Position numbers and translations under genes: made by a program. Below are positions 1 to 7,149 of a DNA stretch of 23,437 bases, piece by piece. Below the pieces are notes generated by a model. That model did no database searches. It was not told where the DNA came from and saw only the letters and a list, made by a program, of their open reading frames with translations. The stretch is from a virus. Where the stretch lies: positions 1 to 23,437 of the IMG/VR virus record IMGVR_UViG_3300028392_000292; one strand, given 5' to 3'. The stretch's first letter is position 1, and each line of letters opens with the position of its first letter.

Positions 1-48
1 ATGGTTAAGACCTTCGGTGTTTTTTCGCGTAAAATCACTAAACGTTGA
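1..48 (+). CDS. Possible 3' end of an upstream gene (partial)
   Basis: Frame 1 is open from the window edge to a TGA at 46-48 and encodes a short basic tail (VKTFGVFSRKITKR). It could be the end of a gene running in from the left, or a 15-codon reading frame starting at the first ATG of the window. The stop is embedded in TTGACT, the same arrangement seen at 10434 and 17229, where a gene's stop codon lies inside the TTGACA element of the next gene. Too short to assign a function. Confidence 0.25.
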   Translation: MVKTFGVFSRKITKR

Positions 49-56
49 CTGACGCT

Positions 57-548
57 ATGGGACGCCGACCAAACACCGCAATCCTTGCCCAAATCGCCGC
101 TACCGGAGTGAGTAACCGACAAGCGCGACGACAGCTAGAAAAAGCCACCGGCCCAGCGGTCACCAAGGCGATCAAGGTGGTGGAGGGGATCGGTCTGGAC
201 GGAGAGATCGATCGGCTCGAGTCGTTGGCGGCGACCTTAGGTGAGGCCGCGAAGCAAGCGGTGGGGCCGGAGCGGTCGTCACTGATCGGCGACTACACCC
301 GAGTCGTTGAATCGTTGCGCAAGATGAAGGGCGACCGCCCAGACATTAACGAAGCGGAGGGCAAAATGGTGCCGATAGACGAGGCGGACAAGATTCTAGC
401 CGCCCGAGATAACGCCCTCATCCCACTACTCAAGGGCATGGCCAAGAGGCTGGCGCCGATCTGCGCCAACCGGCCGGCGTCCGAAGTGCAGACAGAGGTC
501 GAAAATGAGGTGGGGCAGATCATGCGACAGGTAGAGGCGGCGCTGTGA
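57..548 (+). CDS. Terminase small subunit (probable)
   Basis: Protein of 163 residues placed directly before the large terminase, as is usual for the DNA-recognition subunit of the packaging motor. The N-terminal third contains a short helix-turn-helix-like stretch (ILAQIAATGVSNRQARRQLE) that fits a Nu1/small-terminase DNA-binding domain; the rest is mostly helical and charged, as expected for an oligomerising region. A TTG at 45 would add four residues; ATG at 57 is preferred because it is the stronger codon, but neither has a clear Shine-Dalgarno. The stop overlaps the GTG start of the next gene (GTGA, 545-548), implying translational coupling. The assignment rests on position and the HTH-like motif, not on strong sequence recognition. 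Confidence 0.6.
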   Translation: MGRRPNTAILAQIAATGVSNRQARRQLEKATGPAVTKAIKVVEGIGLDGEIDRLESLAATLGEAAKQAVGPERSSLIGDYTRVVESLRKMKGDRPDINEAEGKMVPIDEADKILAARDNALIPLLKGMAKRLAPICANRPASEVQTEVENEVGQIMRQVEAAL

Positions 549-2296
549 CCAAGGCGCAAACAAAACTCCGCAAAAACGAGAGGGCAAGGTGGCACTACGA
601 AACACCGCCGAGCGTTATCGATTGGGCTGAGAAGCATATCCAATTAGACGCTAGGATCACCGCCCGCCCAGGGCTTTACTCAACCTCATATACGCCGTAC
701 GTGAGGGGCGTGCTCGAGGCGCTGGCCGATCCCGGCGTGCACACCGTGGCGCTGTGTTGGGGGTCGCAAACGGGTAAGACGCTTACCCTGGCGGTGTGGC
801 TTGCGTACAGGATTGCGAACGATCCAGCGCCCGCCCTTCTGGTTATGCCTAACGCGGATCTAGCCCGCTCCTATTCCAAAACTCGGCTAGTGCCAATCTT
901 TGAAAAGTGTAAGCCAGTAAAAGCGCTTTTTCCTTACGACAGCGACGACTTCGCCAATCTTGAAATGCAGTTCAGCACCTGCACTTTGAGTCTTACTGGC
1001 AGTAACAGTCCGGCCAATATTAGCAGCCGTCCTGTGTGCATTGCCGTTTTGGATGAATTGGATAAATTTGCACCGCCAACCGAGCGCGAGTCGTCGGCCG
1101 CGTCCCTTTGCCTTGAGCGTACGAAAGCTTTTCCCGCCCGTAAGCACGTCCTTACCAGTACGCCTACTTTAAGCACGGGCGATATCTGGCAGAACTATAT
1201 GGCGGGGAGTCAGGAACTATTTCACGTCCCTTGCGCTAAGTGCGGAGAGTTTCAAGCGATGGAGTTTGGACGGGTGAAGTGGTCGGACGAAGCGAGGCAA
1301 GAGGACGGCAAGTGGGATCTAAAGAAAGTATCAGACACCGCCCACTACCACTGCACAAAGTGCGACTACGCATGGACCGAAGGGGATAGGCGTGCATCGA
1401 TTGAAAAGGGTAAGTGGGTGGCGGGGAACGAGGGAGCGGAGCCAGGGCGAAGGTCGTTTCGATTGCCGTCTTGGATGTCGCCCACCGTAACCATCGCCGA
1501 CTGTGCTAAGAAATTCCTAACCGAAAAACATTATCTGCACGGGTTGCAAGGATTCGTCAACGGATGGAGCGCAATGCCATGGGAAGACCAGTTCGACGAC
1601 GACAAGAGCGTCGACGTGCCGGCGGGTGCCTTTGCCAAAAAGCAGGCATGGGAAGTGGAACATTTAAAATTGGCGGCCATAGACAGACAGATCGACGGCT
1701 ACTGGTTTGTCGTGCGTGCCTTTGCAAGGGACGGATCGAGCCGCCTGATCGAGGAAGGGCACTGCCGAACCATCGAGGACATCGCCCACACGCTCACAGA
1801 GCTGGGCGTACAGCCAAAGTTTACCGCGATGGATAGCGGATATGAAACGCAGGACTCATATAGAATCTGCGCGAGGTACGGATTCAAAGCACTGAAGGGC
1901 GAGGACCGGCCGTGCTACTGGATTGAAACTCCAAAGGGCCGCATGAAGTCGGTGCATAGCGCAGAGCAGCCGACCGACGCCGGGTGCATGTTGTTACTTG
2001 TGAGCTCGCCGGCCTGCCAAGATCTCCTGGCATGGTTAAGGCGAGGGCAGGGGCCGCGGTGGGAAGTGGCACACGACGTAAGCCCAAACTACAAAGAGCA
2101 TTTATCCAGCCACAAAAAGATCCACCGAGTTAATCGTAAGACAGGACGCGATCTTTACGAATGGGTGCGAATCAAAAGCAGGGCAGACCATTTATACGAT
2201 TGTGAAACCTACCTCTCCGGCTTTGCCGTGTTTGGTAAAATTATTAAGCCCACAGGGTCAATGGATGTAGATTCGTTGACACCTTCAGTGGCTTAA
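545..2296 (+). CDS. Terminase large subunit, GpA family
   Basis: ATP-driven DNA translocase and headful or cos-cutting nuclease that fills the prohead. The 583-residue length suits the lambda GpA family. Visible motifs are Walker A GSQTGKT at residues 73-79, Walker B VCIAVLDE at 164-171, and a zinc ribbon with CxxC pairs at C230/C233 and C270/C273. The C-terminal RNase H-like nuclease begins near LAAIDRQIDG with acidic candidates D380 and D430 (MDSGY). The start is GTG at 545, overlapping the previous stop. The last 20 bases carry TTGACA (2276-2281), which lies 14 bases before the start of the next gene. TAATG joins it to that gene (stop 2294-2296, ATG 2296). Confident family call; cos versus pac packaging cannot be decided here. 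Confidence 0.93.
   Translation: MTKAQTKLRKNERARWHYETPPSVIDWAEKHIQLDARITARPGLYSTSYTPYVRGVLEALADPGVHTVALCWGSQTGKTLTLAVWLAYRIANDPAPALLVMPNADLARSYSKTRLVPIFEKCKPVKALFPYDSDDFANLEMQFSTCTLSLTGSNSPANISSRPVCIAVLDELDKFAPPTERESSAASLCLERTKAFPARKHVLTSTPTLSTGDIWQNYMAGSQELFHVPCAKCGEFQAMEFGRVKWSDEARQEDGKWDLKKVSDTAHYHCTKCDYAWTEGDRRASIEKGKWVAGNEGAEPGRRSFRLPSWMSPTVTIADCAKKFLTEKHYLHGLQGFVNGWSAMPWEDQFDDDKSVDVPAGAFAKKQAWEVEHLKLAAIDRQIDGYWFVVRAFARDGSSRLIEEGHCRTIEDIAHTLTELGVQPKFTAMDSGYETQDSYRICARYGFKALKGEDRPCYWIETPKGRMKSVHSAEQPTDAGCMLLLVSSPACQDLLAWLRRGQGPRWEVAHDVSPNYKEHLSSHKKIHRVNRKTGRDLYEWVRIKSRADHLYDCETYLSGFAVFGKIIKPTGSMDVDSLTPSVA
2276..2295 (+). promoter_or_regulatory. TTGACA start-proximal element before the gpW-like gene
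   Basis: TTGACA at 2276-2281 lies inside the last codons of the terminase gene, with 14 bases between it and the ATG at 2296. No Shine-Dalgarno is seen in that spacer. The spacing is the same as at 4945 and 5386. Confidence 0.5.
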
Positions 2297-2592
2297 TGGC
2301 CGCCCTTTCCCGTCGTCTGATCCGGGCAGTCGCTACCGATTATTTGGCACAGGCCAGCGGGGTGACTGCGTCCGCCCTAGTGTCGCTCGCAGCGGACCGC
2401 AACACCGCCATGACGGGCGCCGCGTCCGGCCGAGCGCTTGTGGGATCTTCAGCCGGTGGCCAATCCGCCTCCTTTCAAATCGATCTCAAGCCCACCGACC
2501 GCGTCGAACTCTTCCAAAGCGCCATCGATTACCTCGGCGGCCGCACCCTCACTCGTACCGCAGCGGACTTCACGTTCGTGATTGATAGCTAA
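2296..2592 (+). CDS. Head-tail joining protein, gpW-like
   Basis: Small protein of 98 residues between large terminase and portal, the place of lambda gpW, which plugs the portal after packaging and forms the surface for tail joining. The C-terminal half has the gpW pattern of a small residue-rich helix, a beta hairpin (GQSASFQIDLKPTDRVELFQ) and a final helix (FQSAIDYLGG). It is longer than lambda gpW by about 30 residues because of an Ala/Gly-rich N-terminal region. The start ATG overlaps the terminase stop (TAATG). Assigned on position and pattern; moderately sure. Confidence 0.65.
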   Translation: MAALSRRLIRAVATDYLAQASGVTASALVSLAADRNTAMTGAASGRALVGSSAGGQSASFQIDLKPTDRVELFQSAIDYLGGRTLTRTAADFTFVIDS

Positions 2593-2593
2593 T

Positions 2594-4393
2594 ATGGCCA
2601 ACGTCTCCCTAGTTCGTCGGTTAGGCGCAGGCATCAAAAGCTTCAGCGCAGGATTCGGCTCTGGCATCAGTACGTTTCAGCCTTACGAAGCGGCAGGATT
2701 CTCCCGCAAACGCCCAGTCATTTACGGTGCGCATGCGAGAGATTCGTCACTGGATTTAAGCGAATGGACAAGAACGGAACTTCTTAAACTTGCCCGCCAC
2801 ATGTACCGAAACGTCGGACTGATTAAAGGCGCCGTCGATTCAATCGCCGCCTACTCCATCGGCCCCGGCTTGCGCCCCCAGTATCGCGGGACAGATACAG
2901 AGTTTGGAAAGTTGGCCGAGCAGTACTGGCGGGACGTAGTGGCGCCTAACCCAGAAGTGACGGGACGGATGACCTGGACCGATCTCCTCTTGGCACTCAG
3001 CCGATCGATCGACGTGGACGGCGACGTGTTCGTAATAATGACCGACAAAGGAAAATTACAAGTCGTTGAAGGTCACAGAGTTTGCGAGGGTGATAACTAC
3101 GAATCTACCGACGGCGTTTTCCTTGGCAAGATGGGTGAGCCCACCGCCTACCTTTTAGAACTCGGCGACACGTACCGAAAAATAAATTCCGATCTCGTAA
3201 TTCATCTCATGGAAATGGAACGGCCAGACCAGATCCGTGGCGGATCTAATCTAGCCCGCGCACTCAATCACGTACGTGACCTAAAACTTTTGGGCGAGTT
3301 TGAAAAAGACGCGCTTAAGTTGCAGGGGTCGATCGCTGCCGTCATCACGTCCAGCGAAGGCGACGCCCTCGCTAGCAGTGGCGGATTCTTTGGAAACATT
3401 CAAGCCGCCGACACCGGCGATACCAGCATCGCCCGCGAACAGATCACCAGCTCCGCCACCATCCCGCGTCTCGCCCCTGGGGAAAAGATTGAGATGGTCG
3501 CACCTAACCGGCCCAACAACGGATTCGAGCCTTTCGCAAAATATCTAATCCGCGACGTCGCCATGGGCCTTGGTCTACCGATCGAGTTTGTTTACGATCC
3601 CGCCAGCGTCGGCGGGGCAGGGATGCGATTCATCGTGGCCAAGGCACAGCGCCGTTTTGAACAACGCCAACGCCTTTTAGTTGATCGATTCTGTAATCGT
3701 TCATGGGCCTACTTTATAGGCCGGGCGATCGCTAACGGGGATTTACCGCCCACAGAAGACTATCGGAAAGTAAGCTGGCAGACTCCGAAGTCATTAACCG
3801 TGGACGCAGGTCGCGAGGAAATGCAGGCACGGGAATCTTATAAGGCGGGCCTGATAAGCCTACAAACCTACCACGGAGAATTAGGGGAGGACTGGGTCGA
3901 GCAAGTGAATCAGATTAAAATGGAGCAAACATACATGAGCGGAGGCGTGGAAGTCGCAGCCGAACCTCTCATCACAAAAATTGGAGTGGGTGGCGCTCAG
4001 TCTCTTACCGCAATTCTACAATCACTCGGAAGCGGACAAATTACAGCAGGCCAAGCTGAGGTTATTTTGGTCACCGTCTTTGGCTTAAACAAAGAAGACG
4101 CCGCGAAAATAGCCCAAGGAACTCCATTTGCATCACTTGCTCCTACAGAGACCCCGATCGAATCTGCCCCAGACGAAGCGCCGATCCCAGAGGAACCACA
4201 GGCCGACGCCACTGCCACCGATATCACCACACGAACTGACGCAATTACCGACGCACCCGAGCAGCTCGCCGCCCCATCATTTATTATGGCCGACGATGCA
4301 CCCGATTTTAACCTTAGCGCTAAAGAGCTAAACATGATCGTCCGCGCCCTTGGCATAGGCCAAGCCAAGACCAAAACTAAAAAGCGAAAGTAG
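2594..4393 (+). CDS. Portal protein, lambda family
   Basis: Forms the dodecameric ring at one capsid vertex through which DNA enters and leaves. The length (599 residues) and composition match lambda-type portals. Typical stretches include RHMYRNVGLIKGAVDSIAAY near the N-terminus, a core with VDGDVFVIM, and LGLPIEFVYDP followed by RFIVAKAQRRFEQRQRLLVD. The C-terminal 90 residues are Pro/Ala/Glu/Thr rich and end in a strongly basic tail (KTKTKKRK), probably disordered. ATG at 2594 lies one base after the previous stop; an in-frame TTG at 2582 would add four residues and overlap the upstream gene. Strong family assignment. Confidence 0.92.
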   Translation: MANVSLVRRLGAGIKSFSAGFGSGISTFQPYEAAGFSRKRPVIYGAHARDSSLDLSEWTRTELLKLARHMYRNVGLIKGAVDSIAAYSIGPGLRPQYRGTDTEFGKLAEQYWRDVVAPNPEVTGRMTWTDLLLALSRSIDVDGDVFVIMTDKGKLQVVEGHRVCEGDNYESTDGVFLGKMGEPTAYLLELGDTYRKINSDLVIHLMEMERPDQIRGGSNLARALNHVRDLKLLGEFEKDALKLQGSIAAVITSSEGDALASSGGFFGNIQAADTGDTSIAREQITSSATIPRLAPGEKIEMVAPNRPNNGFEPFAKYLIRDVAMGLGLPIEFVYDPASVGGAGMRFIVAKAQRRFEQRQRLLVDRFCNRSWAYFIGRAIANGDLPPTEDYRKVSWQTPKSLTVDAGREEMQARESYKAGLISLQTYHGELGEDWVEQVNQIKMEQTYMSGGVEVAAEPLITKIGVGGAQSLTAILQSLGSGQITAGQAEVILVTVFGLNKEDAAKIAQGTPFASLAPTETPIESAPDEAPIPEEPQADATATDITTRTDAITDAPEQLAAPSFIMADDAPDFNLSAKELNMIVRALGIGQAKTKTKKRK

Positions 4394-4427
4394 TTGCTAC
4401 CGCCTAGACCAGGCGCAGGCTTAAAGG

Positions 4428-4943
4428 GTGAGCCGGATATCCTTTGATCCTATTGATGCCGAGCCACAGCAAGTAGCTACCGAATACTATAACGACGGCG
4501 TGGTCACGGTTACTCGTCAGCTTGTTATTCTGGGGCCGCCCTACAACCAAACCTACCCAATCGCAAACCTGCAGGGCGTCCGTTACGCTGAAGATACTAC
4601 CGGCATATTTGGTCGCGTGTTATGGATGTTCCTTAGCGGATTCGGAATCCTTTTTGGATTTGTTCTAATGCTCCAAGTGCATAGCCCGGTTATGGGTGGA
4701 TTTTTTATCTGCGCCTCAATCGCCATCCTTTACAAATGCATTCGCGCTTTTGATAAATGGTACGTTGAGCTGATGCTAGGCGGTTTAAATAATCAAACAC
4801 TTGCCATGAAGAAAAAAGAGGGCGCTGAATATTTAACCTACTGCATTACACGCGCCATGCAAGATCTACACACCCCGCCAGATTCTGGCCAACCAGTTGC
4901 TTACTCTCCAGTGTTTCCAGACCCCGTCCTCACCCGAAACTAA
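4428..4943 (+). CDS. DUF6232-like two-helix membrane protein, possible moron
   Basis: Protein of 171 residues. Residues 18-55 form a beta-rich domain (EYYNDGVVTVTRQLVIL, then YPIANLQGVRY) resembling the DUF6232 pattern, where a short PH-like sheet precedes membrane helices. Two hydrophobic helices follow at about 63-83 and 87-104, then a soluble tail. No known virion role fits, and the gene breaks the usual portal-protease order, so it may be an accessory gene acting in the host inner membrane. The start is GTG at 4428; the purines just before it (AAAGG) touch the start codon and are not a well-placed Shine-Dalgarno. Family resemblance is from memory and function is unknown. Confidence 0.6.
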   Translation: MSRISFDPIDAEPQQVATEYYNDGVVTVTRQLVILGPPYNQTYPIANLQGVRYAEDTTGIFGRVLWMFLSGFGILFGFVLMLQVHSPVMGGFFICASIAILYKCIRAFDKWYVELMLGGLNNQTLAMKKKEGAEYLTYCITRAMQDLHTPPDSGQPVAYSPVFPDPVLTRN

Positions 4944-4944
4944 T

Positions 4945-4964
4945 TTGACACGCCATGCGCGGGC
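4945..4964 (+). promoter_or_regulatory. TTGACA start-proximal element before protease-scaffold gene
   Basis: TTGACA at 4945-4950 begins two bases after the TAA of the previous gene; 14 bases separate it from the ATG at 4965. The start-proximal spacer contains no Shine-Dalgarno and no TATAAT lies 17 bases downstream. Confidence 0.55.
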
Positions 4965-5855
4965 ATGGCCAACAAACTCCCGTCCGTTTCCATTCTCACC
5001 GTAGGCGAGGCTAAAGGCCACGACCTACTCATCGACCAAACCTCCCTCGAACAAGCGCTGGCCGTAGCGCAAACCATGAAGCGGATAAAGGTGACCATGG
5101 GCCACGGCGCCCAGGTCGACGGTATCCTCGGCTACATCGACAGCTTTGTGATTAAAGGCGACCGCCTCATGGGCGATCTTACTTTGTTCAGCACCACCCA
5201 AGCCCAGTTCGTCCAACACCTAGCTCAGGTACTGCCCGAAGGATTTGGCCTGTCCCTCACGTTCAGCGGCGTACCCGCCGAAGTCGGAGCTTATCGCTAC
5301 GCCCGCGTCTCGGAAATCTACGACATCAGCGTCGTTTCCACGCCCGCCGCTAACCCCGCCGGGATGTTTTCTGCCTTCACCGCAGTTGACATCAAAAATC
5401 TACAAATGGAAACATCGCCAGTAGTCGAAAAAATTGAAGCGGCCCCCGTGGTCGAAGTTGTCGTCACCCCCGAAGTCGCGCCCGTTGTGGCTTTGGCCGA
5501 AGCGCCTGTTGTCACGCCTACCGCACCCGTCGAAGTCAAAGCCGCTGAGCCCACCTTGGCCGATGTTGTCGCCATGCTCACCGAACTGCTCGTCCTCGCC
5601 AAAGCGGATAACGCCGCTGAAGGCGTTGCAGAGCCCGCCATGGATATGGCCAAAAAAGAAGGCTACGCCATGAGCGCCGTCATCGACGAAAAAACTGTCA
5701 TCACTCTAGAAAAAGCGAAGACCGATTCTGCAGGTGCGGAACCGATCCCAGCTGAATCCGCCCAGCCGGTTGGCCGCGGTGAGATCCTAAACCAATTCAA
5801 CCAGGAGAAAGACGATTCCAAACGAATCAAGCTTCTCCGCAAATTAGGTCTGTAA
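4965..5855 (+). CDS. Prohead protease fused to scaffold domain
   Basis: Protein of 296 residues with two parts. Residues 1-147 look like a herpes/HK97-type capsid protease: conserved-looking GHGA with H47, GFGLSLTFSG with S97 (or S101) as likely nucleophile, and the closing VVSTPAANPAGMF that such proteases often carry. Residues 148-296 are low-complexity Val/Ala/Pro/Glu followed by charged helices, ending in a basic tail (KRIKLLRKLGL). That is typical of a scaffold whose C-terminus binds the capsid protein. It lies directly before the major capsid gene. An internal ATG at residue 148 may express the scaffold alone. The fold assignment is fairly firm; the catalytic residues are inferred. Confidence 0.75.
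   Translation: MANKLPSVSILTVGEAKGHDLLIDQTSLEQALAVAQTMKRIKVTMGHGAQVDGILGYIDSFVIKGDRLMGDLTLFSTTQAQFVQHLAQVLPEGFGLSLTFSGVPAEVGAYRYARVSEIYDISVVSTPAANPAGMFSAFTAVDIKNLQMETSPVVEKIEAAPVVEVVVTPEVAPVVALAEAPVVTPTAPVEVKAAEPTLADVVAMLTELLVLAKADNAAEGVAEPAMDMAKKEGYAMSAVIDEKTVITLEKAKTDSAGAEPIPAESAQPVGRGEILNQFNQEKDDSKRIKLLRKLGL
5386..5405 (+). promoter_or_regulatory. Internal TTGACA element before scaffold ATG
   Basis: TTGACA at 5386-5391 is inside the protease-scaffold reading frame and is followed, after exactly 14 bases, by the in-frame ATG at 5406. The spacing equals that at 2276 and 4945. The spacer is A-rich, which should leave the site accessible in RNA. Confidence 0.45.
5406..5855 (+). CDS. Predicted separately initiated scaffold protein (nested, in frame)
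   Basis: In-frame ATG at residue 148 of the protease gene gives a 149-residue product starting METSPVVEKIEAAP. It lies just after the end of the protease domain and contains all of the scaffold-like region. The TTGACA-N14-ATGG element before it is the same as that before the full-length gene. In lambda and many relatives a scaffold (Nu3) is made from an internal start inside the protease gene C, giving excess scaffold over protease. That precedent and the motif are the basis; expression is not shown. Confidence 0.5.
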   Translation: METSPVVEKIEAAPVVEVVVTPEVAPVVALAEAPVVTPTAPVEVKAAEPTLADVVAMLTELLVLAKADNAAEGVAEPAMDMAKKEGYAMSAVIDEKTVITLEKAKTDSAGAEPIPAESAQPVGRGEILNQFNQEKDDSKRIKLLRKLGL

Positions 5856-5883
5856 GACCTAAAGAAAACAGGAACCAAACACC

Positions 5884-6774
5884 ATGGCAAATACACTCGG
5901 CACAACCAATGCAAACGTAATCGCGCAGAGGGCGTTAGAAATCCTCGTAGCCGATTATTCGTTTTTGCGAAGCGGAGTTTCTAATTTTTCCAGCGATGCT
6001 GCGAAATACGGAGCTTCAATCTATACGTCCCGCCTCTCTGCTCTCACGGCTGCTGATTATAGCCAGAGCACTGGTTACGCGGGATCAGCGATCACCCAGA
6101 CGGATGTCGCGATCACGCTAAATAAGTTCAAACACGTCACCTACTCGGTGGACGATCAAGAACGTACCAGCTCAAACATCAATTTGATCGAGCGTTTCGC
6201 AGGTGCGGCCGCTCATGCGATCGGGTTGCAGATGGTGGGCGACTTGCTCACCCTCGTAACTTCTTCGACGTTCACCAACGCGATCACCGTTGCTTCCACC
6301 GCGTTTAACTATCGCTCGGTAGTGTCTGCAGGTGCAGTGCTCAACTCGCTAAACTCGCCCGTCAACGGCCGCTACTGCGTGTTGGCGCCTTTGTTCTACG
6401 GTGCACTGATGAATGATACCACGGTCGTGGCGAATCCTCAGATCACTGGGGACATCGTTCGTGGCGGCGGAATCGGCAAAGTGGCCGGATTCGACGTGAA
6501 CCAGTATAGCGCAATTCCTAGCAACGGAATCACCTTAGGTGGTTTTTTCGGGCAACAGGAATCACTGCTCATTGCGGCCCGCGTCCCTGAAGTGCCAACT
6601 ACTGTGATGATTCCTGGCGACATCTCGGTGGTTACCGAACCCCGCACAGGACTGAGTTTACAGGTGCGAGAGGCATATAACATGTCCCTCGGAACGCTCA
6701 GCAGAACCTACGCCTTGATCTACGGCGTGAAAGCTGGGGAGCCCAACAGTCTCGTACGTATCAACGGAGCCTAA
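5884..6774 (+). CDS. Major capsid protein
   Basis: Protein of 296 residues after the protease-scaffold gene, the standard place for the capsid subunit. HK97-fold features are suggested by the long amphipathic region (NLIERFAGAAAHAIGLQMVG), then an Ala/Ser/Thr-rich A-domain with VANPQITGDIVRGGGIGKVA and GFDVNQYSAIP, and the closing PRTGLSLQVREAYN. AGGA at 5870-5873 lies 10 bases before the ATG, in an A/C-rich unstructured leader that favours strong translation. The leader shares ACCTAAAGAAA with 6820-6830 and AGGAACCAAA with 17721-17730. A strong hairpin follows the stop. Position and motifs make this a firm call. Confidence 0.88.
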   Translation: MANTLGTTNANVIAQRALEILVADYSFLRSGVSNFSSDAAKYGASIYTSRLSALTAADYSQSTGYAGSAITQTDVAITLNKFKHVTYSVDDQERTSSNINLIERFAGAAAHAIGLQMVGDLLTLVTSSTFTNAITVASTAFNYRSVVSAGAVLNSLNSPVNGRYCVLAPLFYGALMNDTTVVANPQITGDIVRGGGIGKVAGFDVNQYSAIPSNGITLGGFFGQQESLLIAARVPEVPTTVMIPGDISVVTEPRTGLSLQVREAYNMSLGTLSRTYALIYGVKAGEPNSLVRINGA

Positions 6775-6786
6775 GTCACTCGGAAC

Positions 6787-6814
6787 GGGCGGTGGTCCAC
6801 TCGGATCACCGCCC
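6787..6814 (+). terminator. Hairpin after the capsid gene
   Basis: GGGCGGTG (6787-6794) pairs perfectly with CACCGCCC (6807-6814) around a 12-base loop. Only a weak C/T run follows, so it may attenuate rather than stop transcription, or protect the 3' end of capsid mRNA. Confidence 0.6.
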
Positions 6815-6840
6815 CTTCCACCTAAAGAAATCCTCATTCA

Positions 6841-7140
6841 ATGTCTGAATTTACCGACGCCCTCAAAGAATCGCTCGCCGTTTTGCACGGGCAAACAGGC
6901 ACCACCGTCACCATTGGATCTACCGCCGTCACCGGCATCCTTTCTACCATCACCCGCAAGGAGAACGTTGAGCTAGGCGGATTCGATCTCGATCTCAATA
7001 CCACCTTCACCATCGACGTCTCCTTACTAGCCAACGCCCCCACCATCGGCTCTGTCTTGGTGGCGAATTCTGTCTCTTATCGGATCGTCACCGTCGATAC
7101 CTCGATCGGCTCCTACCTCCTCGGACTTAGAGAAAAGTAA
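6841..7140 (+). CDS. Head-tail adaptor or head completion protein (probable)
   Basis: Protein of 99 residues just after the capsid gene. It has an N-terminal helix (SEFTDALKESLAVLHG) and then a largely beta pattern ending in a short strand (GSYLLGLREK). This resembles gpFII-like or other small head-tail joining proteins that close the portal vertex. The ATG follows a GAAATCCTC leader (6827-6835) that recurs before 10843. No Shine-Dalgarno is visible. Assigned by position and size; the family is not recognised with certainty. Confidence 0.55.
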   Translation: MSEFTDALKESLAVLHGQTGTTVTIGSTAVTGILSTITRKENVELGGFDLDLNTTFTIDVSLLANAPTIGSVLVANSVSYRIVTVDTSIGSYLLGLREK

Positions 7141-7149
7141 CCCCCAGCC

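Noticed and set aside
4945-4968. TTGACA elements as sigma-70 -35 promoter boxes
   Set aside because: A -10 box 17 bases downstream would fall within each coding region, and none of the checked sites has a TATAAT-like hexamer there; it would also place the transcript start after the start codon.
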